This document shows, piece after piece, positions 35,204-46,398 of a stretch of DNA of 64,000 bases. The translations under genes were made by a program, and so were the position numbers. A model generated the notes under the pieces. That model saw nothing but the letters and a program-made list of their open reading frames with translations. It had not been told where the DNA came from and made no database searches. Position 1 is the first letter of the stretch; every line of letters begins with the position of its first letter. The stretch lies in contig JBCAML010000003.1 of assembly GCA_038503075.1 (NCBI GenBank), positions 3,100,001 to 3,164,000 on the forward strand. Reading direction: 5' to 3'. Source of the DNA: Gyromitra esculenta (lineage: Eukaryota > Ascomycota > Pezizomycetes > Pezizales > Discinaceae).

Positions 35204-38200
35204 CTAAGAGCCAGTAGGAGTCCCGGCAGGTGCAGGCGGGCTCATCCCCAGTTCTGCCCACTGTCCGTTCAACTTTGGACATAGCTTTTTGTTCGTGCCT
35301 ATAAAACACAATGGTAAGCCACAGGTTGACGTTGAACTGCCAGAGGAGTAACTTACGGATATGTCCAGCCTGCCCACAGTTTGCACATTTCCTGGTAGTG
35401 ACAGCTTTCCCTGGAGCCGGTGTCGTAATCATCGGCGAGCTAGGAGTCGTAACCTCGGGAGACATAGCATCTCCGCCAAAGTTATTCTTCTTCCCTTGGC
35501 GCTCTCGCGCTTCACGGCGCTCCTTGTTCCTCTGCAGCCGCTGCAGCTCAATAAGCAGTCTCTTCTTATTACGTTGATCTTCTTCATCGTTTCCAGTAGG
35601 AACGATATTCTCAACCCTGAAAGAGAACTGTCAATACCCCGCTGGCAACGAATCAAGGGTAGATGATATACGTACTGTGTCTTTTCCGCCTCAAGATCTC
35701 TCCGTCTCTGCAAGTACTGTCTAATAACTTTCGCGTCCGTCACAATTTCCACCTTATTCTCCATTTCCCCTTCGTCATTTCTAACCCTCCTCATAATTTT
35801 CAATACCTTCCCTCTCTGATTCGTCGCGCTGAACCTCGAAAATTGGCTCATAGTCTCGTCGTCTGGATTTAGCCACTGGCTAGGCCCAGGCGTCACCGCC
35901 TCGCTTCGTGGAGTTCTTCCTTCTTCGAATAAATCATCCACTTGCTCGTCCCTCTGCGAGTCTTCAAGTTCAAGATCTGGCGGTTCCATAGATGATAGAC
36001 TCCGATGCTGCGCCCGCCAGATGCGATCGATGGCTTCCTCATATTGTCTTTGCTGTCTCGCAACGTTATAGGAATGTCCACCGAGCTCCTTAAGCCGCGC
36101 TTTATCCATTTTCTCCTCCACAGATTCGCCAACAGCCTTGAAACCTCCCTTCATAGACGTGCGTACAAAGGAGAAAGCCTCCCCGCGACCACTGGGATCG
36201 CCTTCGCCGTGAAGCTGAAGCATCGCTTTGCCTTGAGTCGCGTTGATGAAGTTCTTCGTGGAGACCCAAGGGGTGAGTTGCTGCTCGAGACTCATGCCAT
36301 CTTTATCGTCGTCCTCATCGTCTTCTACGGTCTTCGCATACCCCGCGTCTGCAAGGTTGCGAACACCGACCTGCATGGCCTCTAGCAAGCAGAGGTCCTC
36401 GGGCTTGACCATAGCCCTGATGACTGGCTCGTCTGGAACGATCTCACCCGGCTTCATTTCCCAGAGCCCGCTGCTCTTCTGGTATCCCATGAACTCTTTG
36501 ATCTTTTGTCGGTTCTGTAGATCGTTGTTTTCCGGAAAGTGGGCGGATATGTCTTTTACGGCGATTGCCTTGCCTTCTTTACGCTTCACTACGCGGTAGC
36601 AGACCATCTTGAGCCTGTTCTTTGCAGCGGTTGTGACCTTTCTTGAGTGTGGGCCTGGCACGTCCGTTACTGGGAGCAGCTGGCCGACTACATACATGTG
36701 CGGGATTGAACGAAGGAAGTAGTGGCTCTGGTTGTCATGCGAGTTCCGGATCACTAGGAAGTCCGTGCTCTTCGGGCTTTGTTTAAAGATGGGCGCTCGG
36801 CTCATCCGGTTATACAGCGTTGGAACAGTCTCTCCGGGATCCACAGTCCCAAAGTTCCAGAACGGAGAACGGTCTTGGGACATGAGCACCTGGGTCTCTC
36901 CGATATCGTACTTAGGGCGCGACTCGTCGTCGGGGCCTTTGCGGCGGTAGTAGTTGATGAGACGACTGCCCATGCCGAAGTTTGACATGACGGTGGGGTA
37001 TTCTTCCGAGTACTCGAGAAGGATGAAGTTGCAGTTGTCCATGAGTGAGATGTCTTTGGTGGTATTGAGGACGGTCTGGATATCTTTGCCGCGGTAGGTC
37101 TTCTTCTTGCGGGTCTTGATCTTGGAGAATCGGATTTCTTGGTTGACATGGAAGTGGAGACTCGGGCGGTGGAAAGAGCGGGCCTCTTTGATTGAGAGTT
37201 TCGTTTTATACTAAATAGTGTAAGCAGCTCAACGAGCGAAACCTGAATTAAAATACTCACATATGGTGTCTGCAATCTCAAAGCTGGCATACTGTGCTCA
37301 ATACTCAGCTGTCCAATTGTGCTCCTGACCTTGTTCTGGTGATTCTCTTTGAGTAGATCATACGCCTCATCATTGCTGATATTGTACCTCTGCGTAAGAT
37401 CTTTATTGACCCTCCGCTTGAACTCACCTCCAATACGTCTCGTTCGCCGGACCTCATTGGGCTGGCGAATATCGACCAACAAGAACGGATCATTGAGATC
37501 GAGCGTGACCTTGGCTGATATTGACGTGAGGTTCCCGCTCAGAATAGCATCTTCGTCCAGCCACGAGTCCGGAAGGATATCGAGAAAACGATTGAGTTTG
37601 ATCCGCTGTGCCAGGGAAACAAGTTCAGCATGCGCAAATGAAAACCCAGATATATTGTGCCATAACAAACCTTCTCGGGGCGATTCTCCTCAAGGCGAGC
37701 TTCAGCAAGATCAAGTTCGCCATCGTTTTCATCATACTCCCTCTTGGGCTGGACCGGCGACGGTGGCGGCGTAGCAAGAATAGCATCGATTTTGCTGTCC
37801 CAGTCATCGCAGGCCAGCACCAGATCCCTCTCAAAGCTCGCATCCTTCAATGCGTCCTCGCCATTCTCCTTCGTGTCCTCGTCATCCGACTCAACGTCCT
37901 CGATCACCGGCGGAATAATCACAACCCCCCTGCCCTCCCTCTCCAGATGCACTCTTCCAGCGACCGTGGTCGCCTTTGAAAACAACGTCTGGTCGTCCGG
38001 CGCCATTTCCAAATTGATCTTTGTCGGCACGCACACCTTCGGCGGTTTCCCAAGAGTGGTGCTGAGGGTGGCCGGCTTGCTTTTAAACAGCGAATTGAAG
38101 CTCAAGATCTTGTGGGGTTCAAAGTCCGGAAAATACTGCTTGACCAGGTCCTGCGGCGTCGGTTCACTCCGCTGGCTGCCTGTGTGGACTCCCCCCAGCA

Positions 38201-38777
38201 TATCGACCCCGGGGGGCATTCCAAAATCGATATCCCTGAAAATCGAGCCCGGGCCGCCAGACGGCATCATGAGCTGTCCATCCGCAACCGGGACCCCGTC
38301 CACAGAAACCAACGGAACCGACCCGTCGCTGAAATCCAAGCTCATACTCATCGTGAGGTCCATATCCAGATCAGCCCCGGTGGCGGGGGGGTCGCTCATG
38401 GGTTCCATGTCCCCGAACAGATCGTCCAGCTCGTCGGCCAGAGCTCCGCCGCCAGCTCCCCTTTCTCCTTCGTTCGCGAGATCAAACAGCTCGTCCTCGC
38501 CATCGGCATCGGCATCCTCGTCGCCAGCATCGAGCGCTGTGGAGACTGGCTCCTCGTCGGGGAGCAGGTCGTCGTCAGAGATGTCTTCGTAGTCTACTGC
38601 GTCTTCGACTTTGCCCACTGTGTCGCCGAAGTTGAAGTCCCCGGGCACGTCGCCTGCGATCGCGTCCCCGTTCAGGATGCCGTTGATGAGCGCGTCATCG
38701 TTGTCTGGCGCATCGGGGCCGTCCTCGAGAGCGGGGGACTTGGGGCGCGTGGGGAGTGTGGTGCCGCTGATGGTCAT
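35204..38777 (-). CDS. TAF1: TAF1, largest TFIID subunit
   Basis: Five exons (38777-37671, 37605-37261, 37210-35676, 35616-35357, 35298-35204) encode about 1,113 residues. The N-terminal 200 residues are very acidic, fitting the TBP-mimicking TAND region. The central DUF3591 domain is clear: RRKGPDDESRPKYDIGETQV, SPFWNFGTVDPGETVPTLYN, then FLRSIPHMYVVGQLLPV. A coiled, basic stretch (LIELQRLQRNKERREARER) precedes a zinc knuckle near the C-terminus (CANCGQAGHIR, then KKLC), which the last intron splits. Fungal TAF1 lacks the double bromodomain of animals, and none is seen here. The protein scaffolds TFIID on promoters with TAF7. Frames are continuous through all four joins. Confidence 0.95.
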
Positions 38778-39217
38778 GACGGCAGTCGTGACGTTGTCTG
38801 AAGGGGAGCGCGTTGGGATGGCTTGAGGTGTTGAGACGAGGTGGCAGCCACAGCGCAGCCACAGTCGAGGCGCTGGCTCAACAGAGGAGGCCGGATTGGA
38901 AATCTGGTGCTGCAGAGTATTGAAGCAGTCTGGCCTATGATAGAAGTCTGGCTATATGGTGGGATTACCTGCCTATATGACTTCGACTCCCTGCTATTGG
39001 TACGGGGCTGCTCCATGCTGGCCAAATCAAATCAAATCAAATCACACACAGCAGAAGCACACACAAAACGGGCAAAGAGTTGAAGACACAGAAAACCATA
39101 CTGTATATCACTACATGCAGATATATGTACGTAAACATTCACCGCAACTCCATTCCCAAATGCCGTCCCACATATCCCAGTAATTACACCACTATAGCAC
39201 AAGCCCGCGCAGCATTC
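38778..39217. other. Intergenic, TAF1 promoter region
   Basis: This 440-bp spacer lies between the TAF1 start and the 3' end of the next minus-strand gene. A short tandem CAAAT run (about 39026-39041) is present. No gene was seen. Confidence 0.5.
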
Positions 39218-40000
39218 TCAATCAGCTCGAACATCAATAAGGCCCATCCTCACAAACTCGCCCACCAGATTCTCCACATCCCTCCCCATCCACTCCCGCA
39301 CAACCGACTCCACCGTCCTCCGCTTGAACCCCGGCTGGGTCCTCCACGCCCCCTCTCTCTGATCCAATATAAACAGCCTCAGCCACCTCGTCTTGCAGAG
39401 CAGCAGCGACTCTCTCGTCCTCGCGAGCTCCTCCTCCACTATCCTCCTCCGCTCTCTGTCCCACGGCGACGCCGGCTCCACCACGACCAACTTCCGCAGG
39501 GCCGCCTCTAGCGCCGCTACAGCTTCCCGACACGACTGGATGTCTTTCTGGGTCTGGCGGAGGTAGTGTCCGTATTTCAGCGGCCGTGCCCGTGCCAGCG
39601 TGTTGAAGAAATGGTCGTTCGTGAAGTCGAAGCTGTCGGGATACGATACCGCGGCCAGCTCGGCTTCGTCCAGTATCGTATGTGCGTCGTCCCGCGGATC
39701 GAACAGCAGGTCGGGGATATAGTTGTGTGGCGGGATCTCGAGGAACCACGACAGCGAGTACAGGGAGCCGAGGGTGAGTGAAGCTGCCACAGCCGACGGC
39801 GATGGACGGCGAGGCGTGCTTCTGGAGAGTCTCTGGGGGGATAGGGAGCCGGAGGAAGAGAAAGCTCTTGATGGACGGTGGGGGGGTTTTGTGCAGTGTG
39901 GCGCGGAGTTGGGGGCCAAGGATCTTTTCGACACATTGTGGAGCATCTGGCTGGGGAGGGCTTGCCGCAGGGCAACGATGTTTGGGCGGGAGGCAAGCAT
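39218..40000 (-). CDS. Predicted mitochondrial membrane protein, unknown function
   Basis: A single exon encodes 260 residues. The first 70 residues are rich in Arg, Ser, Pro and Ala and contain a presequence-like RAFSSSGSLSP. A hydrophobic segment follows at about residues 71-90 (AVAASLTLGSLYSLSWFL). The rest is soluble and charged, with a probable coiled coil (about 150-210: AALEAALRKLV, RIVEEELARTRESLLL). The design resembles single-pass inner-membrane proteins with a domain in the intermembrane space or matrix. I do not recognise the family. Competing ORFs in other frames of this GC-rich stretch have no comparable architecture. Confidence 0.7.
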   Translation of the reverse strand: MLASRPNIVALRQALPSQMLHNVSKRSLAPNSAPHCTKPPHRPSRAFSSSGSLSPQRLSRSTPRRPSPSAVAASLTLGSLYSLSWFLEIPPHNYIPDLLFDPRDDAHTILDEAELAAVSYPDSFDFTNDHFFNTLARARPLKYGHYLRQTQKDIQSCREAVAALEAALRKLVVVEPASPWDRERRRIVEEELARTRESLLLCKTRWLRLFILDQREGAWRTQPGFKRRTVESVVREWMGRDVENLVGEFVRMGLIDVRAD

Positions 40001-40643
40001 TACTTCTACCAGCAGGGCTCTCGGCGGCGGGTTTCTTTCTCTACGTCTGAGGGGACTGGGGGAAGCTATGGAGAGGCCCGAATAGCGAGTGGACGCAGGG
40101 CTTTATAGGCCTCCGGCTGTCGAGACGTGCGCGCGTCATGTGACCGTTTGGGGGGGGCGTGGGCGTGGATGTGCGGCGGAGAAGAGGCTCCACAGCACTG
40201 TGTGCCAGGGCAACTTGGCAGGCAAGGCGGAAATTACATATAACATGGCTGCAGGCACGGCTGACGTGGAAGCCGGACAGGAGGAGAATGTTTCCATGTC
40301 CGGTCTGAAGAGTCACTGAGGGAGGGCCAGGCCTGCGCGCCTCCTTGCTTCGACTCTGCTGGCCTGGGCTGCTTGCTGTGGGGACTCCATCTCATGCGCA
40401 GGCACTGGAGGCACACATGCGCCGGGGGGTGAAACACTCTGCGATTTACAGCGGTGGCTCGTAATCGCTAGAAGCACTGTCGCTCAGCCGCCGAGTGATG
40501 TTGCGTGAAGCCTATTTATATCCCAGCGGCTCTGCCGCCAAGACCCCCGTGCGGGCCTGGCGCCGACCAGCGCCCAAGCTCCTGGCGGGGCATTCCCCGC
40601 TCTCGTGAAGAGACGCTCCATCGCTTCACTGCCGCCGACACAC
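40001..40643. other. Divergent GC-rich intergenic region
   Basis: This 643-bp region separates a minus-strand gene from the divergent metallopeptidase gene, so it should contain both promoters. Several short ORFs here have no recognisable content. Confidence 0.45.
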
Positions 40644-41541
40644 ATGCGCGTGCCCACACCTGCCTCTGCCGCCCCGATGCAAAGCACGCGTCCCCTCCCC
40701 TCTCCCGCACAGATGTCGGCTGTCCCAGCCCAGCCGCCCCACCCGTCCGCGACACCAAACAGCAGCCCGCGTCCCCCCCGCAAGCACTGGCGCGTACCGC
40801 GGCTGCTGCTTCAGGTCAAAGACGTCTGCCATCCAGGCGCGGTGAAGTACTTCAGCACCACCAACACGGAGACACTGCTGCGGGACGCTGTCGTGGGGGT
40901 TCTGGAGAGACTCTATACCCACGAAACCGCTCCAACCAGGTACTCCCCCTCCCTCCCATTCAACCTGCATCACCAACTAGACTAAACGCGCCAACAGCCA
41001 GCGCTCAATAACCCTCGTCCTGCGCTCCATGGAAGGCGTGGCCTACACCACCGGCAGCGACCTCGACTCCGACCACAAAGAGATCCATTTCTCCCTCGAC
41101 TACATATCCAGCATCCCCTCCGAGCGTGTCGCCTCCGAGATCCTCGGCGTGGTCCGCCACGAAATGGTGCATTGCTGGCAGTACAACGGCCACGGCTCCT
41201 GTCCCGGCGGACTGATCGAGGGGATCGCGGACTGGGTGCGGCTGGCGGACGGGTTCTCGCCTCCACACTGGCACCGCGGCGGGAGCAAGTGGGACGATGG
41301 CTACCAGAACACTGCGTACTTCTTGGAGTGGCTGGAGCAGAGGTTTGGTGCGGGGACGGTCATGGCGATCAATGAGTGCATGAGACACAAAAAGTATACT
41401 GACGAGATGTGGCCTACGTTCTGCGGCGGGCTGAAGGTGGAGGCCCTGTGGGAGGAGTATAAAAGGGTTTATGAAATTGGAGTGCCCCCGAAGAAGAGGA
41501 AGCCTGCTGAAGATGCTGATGGGAAAAAGGGTGGGGCTTGA
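40644..41541 (+). CDS. Basic-secretory-protein-type metallopeptidase (BSP family)
   Basis: Two exons (40644-40939 and 40998-41541) encode about 279 residues. The zinc motif HExxH is in VVRHEMVHCWQYNGHG, followed by GGLIEGIADWVRL, the extended metal-ligand segment of BSP peptidases (Pfam PF04450). The upstream part (ITLVLRSMEGVAYTTG, DHKEIHFSLDYI) also matches the family. The first 45 residues are Pro/Ala/Ser-rich and there is no clear signal peptide at this ATG, although plant members are secreted. An in-frame GTG lies 39 bp upstream. The C-terminus is Lys-rich (PPKKRKPAED), like a nuclear localisation signal. The splice adds one base to complete Ser before QRSITL. Confidence 0.85.
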
Positions 41542-42170
41542 CAACGACACTTGGCTGGTTTTCGTGGGCTGTTTTGCTTTGGCGGCGTGGGAGTTGATGG
41601 CTGATGGGCTTTGGGGCTTTTTTATTATTACTACTGATACCCTGTCTATTATTGATTGACTAGCACGGTACATGTGTTTTCACTTGCAATTGACTAAACT
41701 ACATGCATACTCGAAGAAATATTAAAAGAGTACTTTTTATTTAAGTCATGCTTCTAGAACCTGGAATTGGCGATAGATTTATCTGATTAACTCGCAAGGT
41801 TTAATACCAATAACTAATAGAACCTAGGCCAGGTTTCTTGCGATGTTAAAGAGAAGAATTGCTGGAAGCGGACAAAATAGATGCACGAAATTGGCGGTGG
41901 GCATTGGAGCAATACGTCAAGAAAACCGCTCAAATAAGCCAGATCACTATCCCAGCTGCAATTGATAGACGATCTCCAATCCCTGCGTTCAGTAATCGAG
42001 CAGAATATTACCAGTACAGCAGAGCAAGGGAGGTAATTAACTGCAGCTCCACCGTCCAATTCCACCCCACCAACCCCAGCTTACATAATCACGCCCCACG
42101 AATCCGCGATTTTTTCCCTCAGCAACACCCACCAGCTACCAACCCCCGCCGCTCCACCACGTCCGCAACA
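41542..42170. other. Intergenic, no gene seen
   Basis: About 630 bp between the metallopeptidase and MRPL7 genes. The frame leading into MRPL7 is open from 41859, but the family-like presequence begins at the ATG at 42171. The MRPL7 promoter should be in the 3' part. Confidence 0.5.
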
Positions 42171-43355
42171 ATGGCTCTCCGCGCCCCCGGCTCCTCCGGC
42201 CTCTCGATACTCAATTCCCTAGCCCGGAGATCCCTCCTGCCAGCATGCAGCGCCCGCCCGTTCTCGGCAACATCCGCCCAGGCCATGCCGATCCCGGCGG
42301 TCCTCAAGTCCTCCGCGTCGTCGCCCTCAAAGGTGTCCGGTCGGAAGCGGGCTCGATATCAATTCCGCCCGCCGAGATTCTATCGGGGTCCCTTCAACCC
42401 GATCCAGCCGCCGCGGCCATCGTCGCCAAACTCAAGGGAATTCATACCTGGGCCTTTTGGCGCAGAACGTAAGATCCCCCCCTCCCCCCCAGAGTACTAT
42501 TTCGCAAATTAGATTAGTAGACACATAATCTGATAACGAGGCGCGGGGAGGGAGGGTGATTGGGGGATGGGGAAAGAAATATAGGCCTTCAAGACCACTA
42601 CTACAATACCATCGCACCGGATATTCTGACAATGACATACGTGCATCTTCCCCCGGGCTACAAGCCCCGCGACTTCTCGTTCCGTCACCGCGTGTGGGAC
42701 GACTCTTCGCCGTACCACAAGGGCCGTGGCGTCCGCCCTCCTCCTGGGCGCTCAGCTCCCTTGCCGGCGCCCCGGCCACGCACGTTCCGTAATCTTCCCC
42801 GGCTGACTGGCATCACGATCCACACCATGGTGCCTGAGGCACAGAAGGACTCTGCGTACCTGCACGCGGCGGGAATGGTGCTGCAGAGCATCACGGGCGT
42901 AAAAGCGGTCGTTCATTTCTCAAAGGTGAATGTGGCCGCTTTCGAGTTGAGGGCCAGGAAGGCGATTTCTGTGACAAGCACCGTCAAAGGTCCGCTGGCA
43001 TATCGGTTTATGAGCACTTTGATCGATGTGGTGTTGCCCAGGATCAAGGACTATCAAGGTGTGAAGGGGAGTTCAGGTGATAGTACCGGGAACATTTCAT
43101 TTGGTTTCCTGCCGGATGCTGTGGCGCTATTCCCGGAGATTGAAGGTGGGCATATGCTCTGTCTCTTCCCATTGGCGGGGGTCGCTGCTCACCAAGTTAA
43201 TGCTAATATGTGGGTGGGCAGTCAATTACGACATGTACCCGCCGAAGATGATCCCGGGTATGCACGTAACTGTGCACACTTCTGCGACCAACGATAAGGA
43301 TGCCAGGCTGCTGCTTCTGGCTATGGGTTTACCGTTTTATGGGAAGTTTGTCTGA
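42171..43355 (+). CDS. MRPL7: Mitochondrial large-subunit ribosomal protein uL5m (MRPL7)
   Basis: Three exons (42171-42468, 42585-43145, 43222-43355) encode 330 residues. The first 40 residues are a presequence (LARRSLLPACSARPFSATSA). A fungal-specific region follows (LQDHYYNTIAPDILTMTYVH). The uL5 core carries LTGITIHTMVPEAQKDSAYL, HAAGMVLQSITGVK and the end MHVTVHTSATNDKDARLLL. It binds 5S-region equivalents and the central protuberance of the mitoribosome. The last intron begins GTGGGC, a less common donor, but the join restores EIEVNYDMYPPKMIPGM. Confidence 0.94.
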
Positions 43356-43681
43356 TTGGTGGCTTGCGGCTTGTTCATATCTTTTGTGTCTTGGGGGACG
43401 CGCATACTGTATTATAGGGGAGAAAATGAATAGAGCGGGTTCTGTAACAAAAGCAATTTCATTCGTCACTCGGGAAAAGCGCGTTCTCGTACCCTGCCCC
43501 ATATGTGCCCTGCACCGGAATAACCTTCGATAGTAGACAGATAAGAGGATGACCTCAAACACATAAATCGTTCAATAGTATATATATTTTCTCTCCAACA
43601 TTCTCTAAACCCGATCCCCGCTAAATTTATACGATATACTTTCGAACTGTTGTGGTATGCCACGCTAAAACGCCATTCTTC
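43356..43681. other. Convergent intergenic spacer
   Basis: This 326-bp spacer lies between the 3' ends of MRPL7 and CAP2. No gene was seen. Confidence 0.5.
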
Positions 43682-44724
43682 TCACCGCCTGCTCATGGAG
43701 GAAATCATTTCCTGGTGTACCGACCTATCCTTCTGCTGCTCTGTCAAGGATATGATACCTGCGATAAGGTTAGCGTAAGGCGCTTGGCGTGGAGAGGAGA
43801 AAAAGCGGGCTTACTTCTCAGATCCCCGACAACATCCTTTGCCTTCCCAAAGTAAACCTCCTGGAGTAAATTTCGCATCTTCAACTCCATGTCCTCTACC
43901 AGCTTCCCAATGTTGGCGATGTGTGAAGAATCGTCGTCAACCGGCAGATCCTGCTCAACCTGTCGAGTCATATTCCCGCTCAGATCCATCTCGCCCAGTG
44001 ATTCATCCCCGCTGATCATGTTCAATATGACGGTGGAGGTGAGCTTGTAGTGGGCAGTTCGGGCTCGATCTATGGCCTCAAAAACGTGAATCGAGTCCCA
44101 GGAGCCTGCGGATTTGTTGGTGGATGAGACGGCTGGACTAGGATTAGCTACCTTTCGGGAGGCGAATCTTGGAAGCTGAGGGCAGTACATTTCTTCAAAA
44201 GGACAACACCAGCAAAGCCGTCATCAAGATTCCAGAAATAAACACTCGAAACACCCCCTTCGTAGTATCTGCACACCGCCACCGGTACCACGTCAGCTTC
44301 TTTACCGGCACCCAAGCTACCCATGGCGGAACCCACAGCTCACGGTATATATCAAAGGCGTCATTCGCAGCAATCTCCATCTTGCGGACCTTCTCGCTCG
44401 GAAGGGTCCCGTCAGTCAACGGAGGGTCGAACTCGTTGCTCCACGGAGACCTGTATGAGTCTCCATCACGATTGTAGTCGCAAAGAAGGTAGTCCCTTCC
44501 ACTCTTCTTACATCGCTGGACTTGCAGCGGTTGATCAACCGAGGAGAGAAGGTCTTCGGTAAGCTCTGGGACCAAGTTGATCAAGGCGTTGACATTGTGG
44601 GCTGTATGTTTAGGGTTGAGACGTCGGAGGAGGTCGCTATTGGCGGTTGTCAGTCAGGGTATTTCGGTCAGGGAGCTGCTGGAAGCACATACAGAGCAGA
44701 ATCAAAGGGATCTGGAGCAGACAT
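43682..44724 (-). CDS. CAP2: F-actin capping protein beta subunit
   Basis: Five exons (44724-44693, 44636-44337, 44268-44189, 44132-43815, 43758-43682) encode about 268 residues, the usual length. The N-terminus [20 protein letters not shown] is rebuilt across intron 1. Then come [33 protein letters not shown] and [20 protein letters not shown], all CapZ-beta landmarks, and [11 protein letters not shown] after intron 3. The acceptor of intron 3 is uncertain: a nearer TAG would add four residues. The C-terminal helix ends [11 protein letters not shown]. With Cap1 it blocks growth at actin barbed ends. Confidence 0.94.
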
Positions 44725-44980
44725 TGAGTGTTTTCTGGGAAGGATGGAAGATCTTCAGAGCGGATATGGACCTGTGTTACAGTGTACAGTGGTGCTGGTG
44801 ATCCAAAGGGCGGGGAGCTACAGACAGGTGGGGCTGTTGGACACGTGCGGCGTTGCTTGGCAGGGTTACCGCAACAGCGTCCGGGGCTTGAGATGAGGCA
44901 AGCTGCTGCAAACAAACGACACTCACGTTCAGTAGCAGTTTACTCTACGGCCGCCGTCTCCCACCATCCGAGTCTTAAGA
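44725..44980. promoter_or_regulatory. Divergent promoter region CAP2 / roadblock
   Basis: This 256-bp region separates two divergent start codons. Both products serve the cytoskeleton (actin capping and dynein). Specific factor sites were not identified. Confidence 0.45.
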
Positions 44981-45460
44981 ATGGCCTCCTCTGGCCCCTC
45001 CCTTACCGAGGACGAATTGACGTCTCTCTTGGCCCGCATATCGCAGAAGCAGTCCGTCCAATCCCTGATCATCTTGGACCGGTCTTCCGGCGCCATCATC
45101 CGCTCCTCCGGCTCAATTGCAGCAAATAGGAACTCTGAAACTTTAGCTGGGGAATACGCGGCGATGGTATGGAAGTTCGTCAAGAGCGCCGAGGAGATGA
45201 TTGGGGGTATGGATGACGAGGTACATTCTTAAACGGAACAAGATAGGAGGCTTGGAGTCCCTGCTAACTATTTGGTAGGATGATCTGAGATTGCTACGGG
45301 TTAGGACCAAGAGACATGAACTAGTTATTGTTCCAGGTAATTCCTGCTCTCAGCTTCGATCTTACTGTTGGTTCTACTCACTATAAAGATAGAAAGCTGA
45401 CGAAGGTTGGTAGATCCGCGCTTCATATTAATCGTTTTTCATGACACGCCTTCGGCTTAG
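44981..45460 (+). CDS. Dynein light chain, roadblock/LC7 type
   Basis: Three exons (44981-45220, 45279-45336, 45414-45460) encode 114 residues. The central ISQKQSVQSLIILDRSSGAII and LLRVRTKRHELVIVPDPRFIL, ending VFHDTPSA, are diagnostic of LC7/roadblock. The second intron was placed to complete the DPRFILIV strand. The protein is a homodimeric light chain binding the dynein intermediate chain. The N-terminus is a little longer than in animals. Confidence 0.94.
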
Positions 45461-46398
45461 AATATATATAAAAAAATCATTTGATAGGGATTTGGGTGTT
45501 TGGCGGCGTTATAAACATATGTTTTATAGTAATATTTCTGATACGCATGAATGTAATTTCTTCTGATAGGGCTACCTCATATATGGGATGTCACTAGAGT
45601 AGGCTTCAAGGACGAAATACCCAAATTTTAATTATATCTTAGTCAATAATTAAACTTTATGGCATTTCATATCAACGTGTCACGTTTTAGTGCCGCGTTT
45701 GTGAAATTATCCCCATCAGAAGCGTTGCTCTAAAGAGTCTCTATGCGATCGAATATCCTATAGATCCATACCGTCCACCTCCTCTTAAAATCAGGAACGC
45801 AACCACCTCTTGAGACCTACACACAAACATGAGAATTACCTTGCTAGAAATACTTATACTACATATCATTTCATCTGAGAGATACATCACCCAGTGTGCT
45901 TATCCAAGACTTACATGTAGCTCAGGAAGGTGACGCGTTGATACTTAGACCACGTATTGTATGATTAAAATCTCGAGATGAATCGATAGGACTGTGTTGC
46001 GATCAGCGATAATCCAATTCAGGGAATTTAATTACAAGCTAAGTAGACACGATAACAGTTTAAGCTCTCGAGTGATCTTCTAACAGCTAACATCCAAACA
46101 ATTCATCTAGAAAATCCTTCGAAGGGGTTGCCAAGTATCTATGGCAGTAGGAAATTGCTTTCTGTTTTCTACTTAAATAGGAATATAGCTCAGCGGGAGC
46201 CTCTTACTTAGGATCAAAGAGTGAATCTCATGGACTCTTGTTCATGAAATGTCACTCAGATCACAAATACTCCGTCATGGGCTAGGTTTTGATTTAGGTT
46301 ACGCCAAGAGTTACCCTACACTGCCGAAAACTTCTTGAAGCTGCCCCCACGATCCATCCAAGCCAACTTCTGATTTTCCACCACTGAGCAGCGCGAAG
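45461..46398. other. Intergenic, AT-rich, no gene seen
   Basis: About 940 bp with no recognisable gene. It holds a TACATGTA at 45912-45919. A sequence near 46190 resembles a tRNA A box but no tRNA can be folded. Confidence 0.45.

Noticed and set aside
38112..38801. Plus-strand ORF opposite TAF1 exon 1
   Set aside because: Antisense shadow of the acidic, GC-rich TAF1 N-terminus; no independent motif.
46181..46262. tRNA-like A-box (TAGCTCAGCGGGAG)
   Set aside because: No GGTTCGA-type B box follows and no acceptor or T-arm pairing could be drawn; at best a relic.
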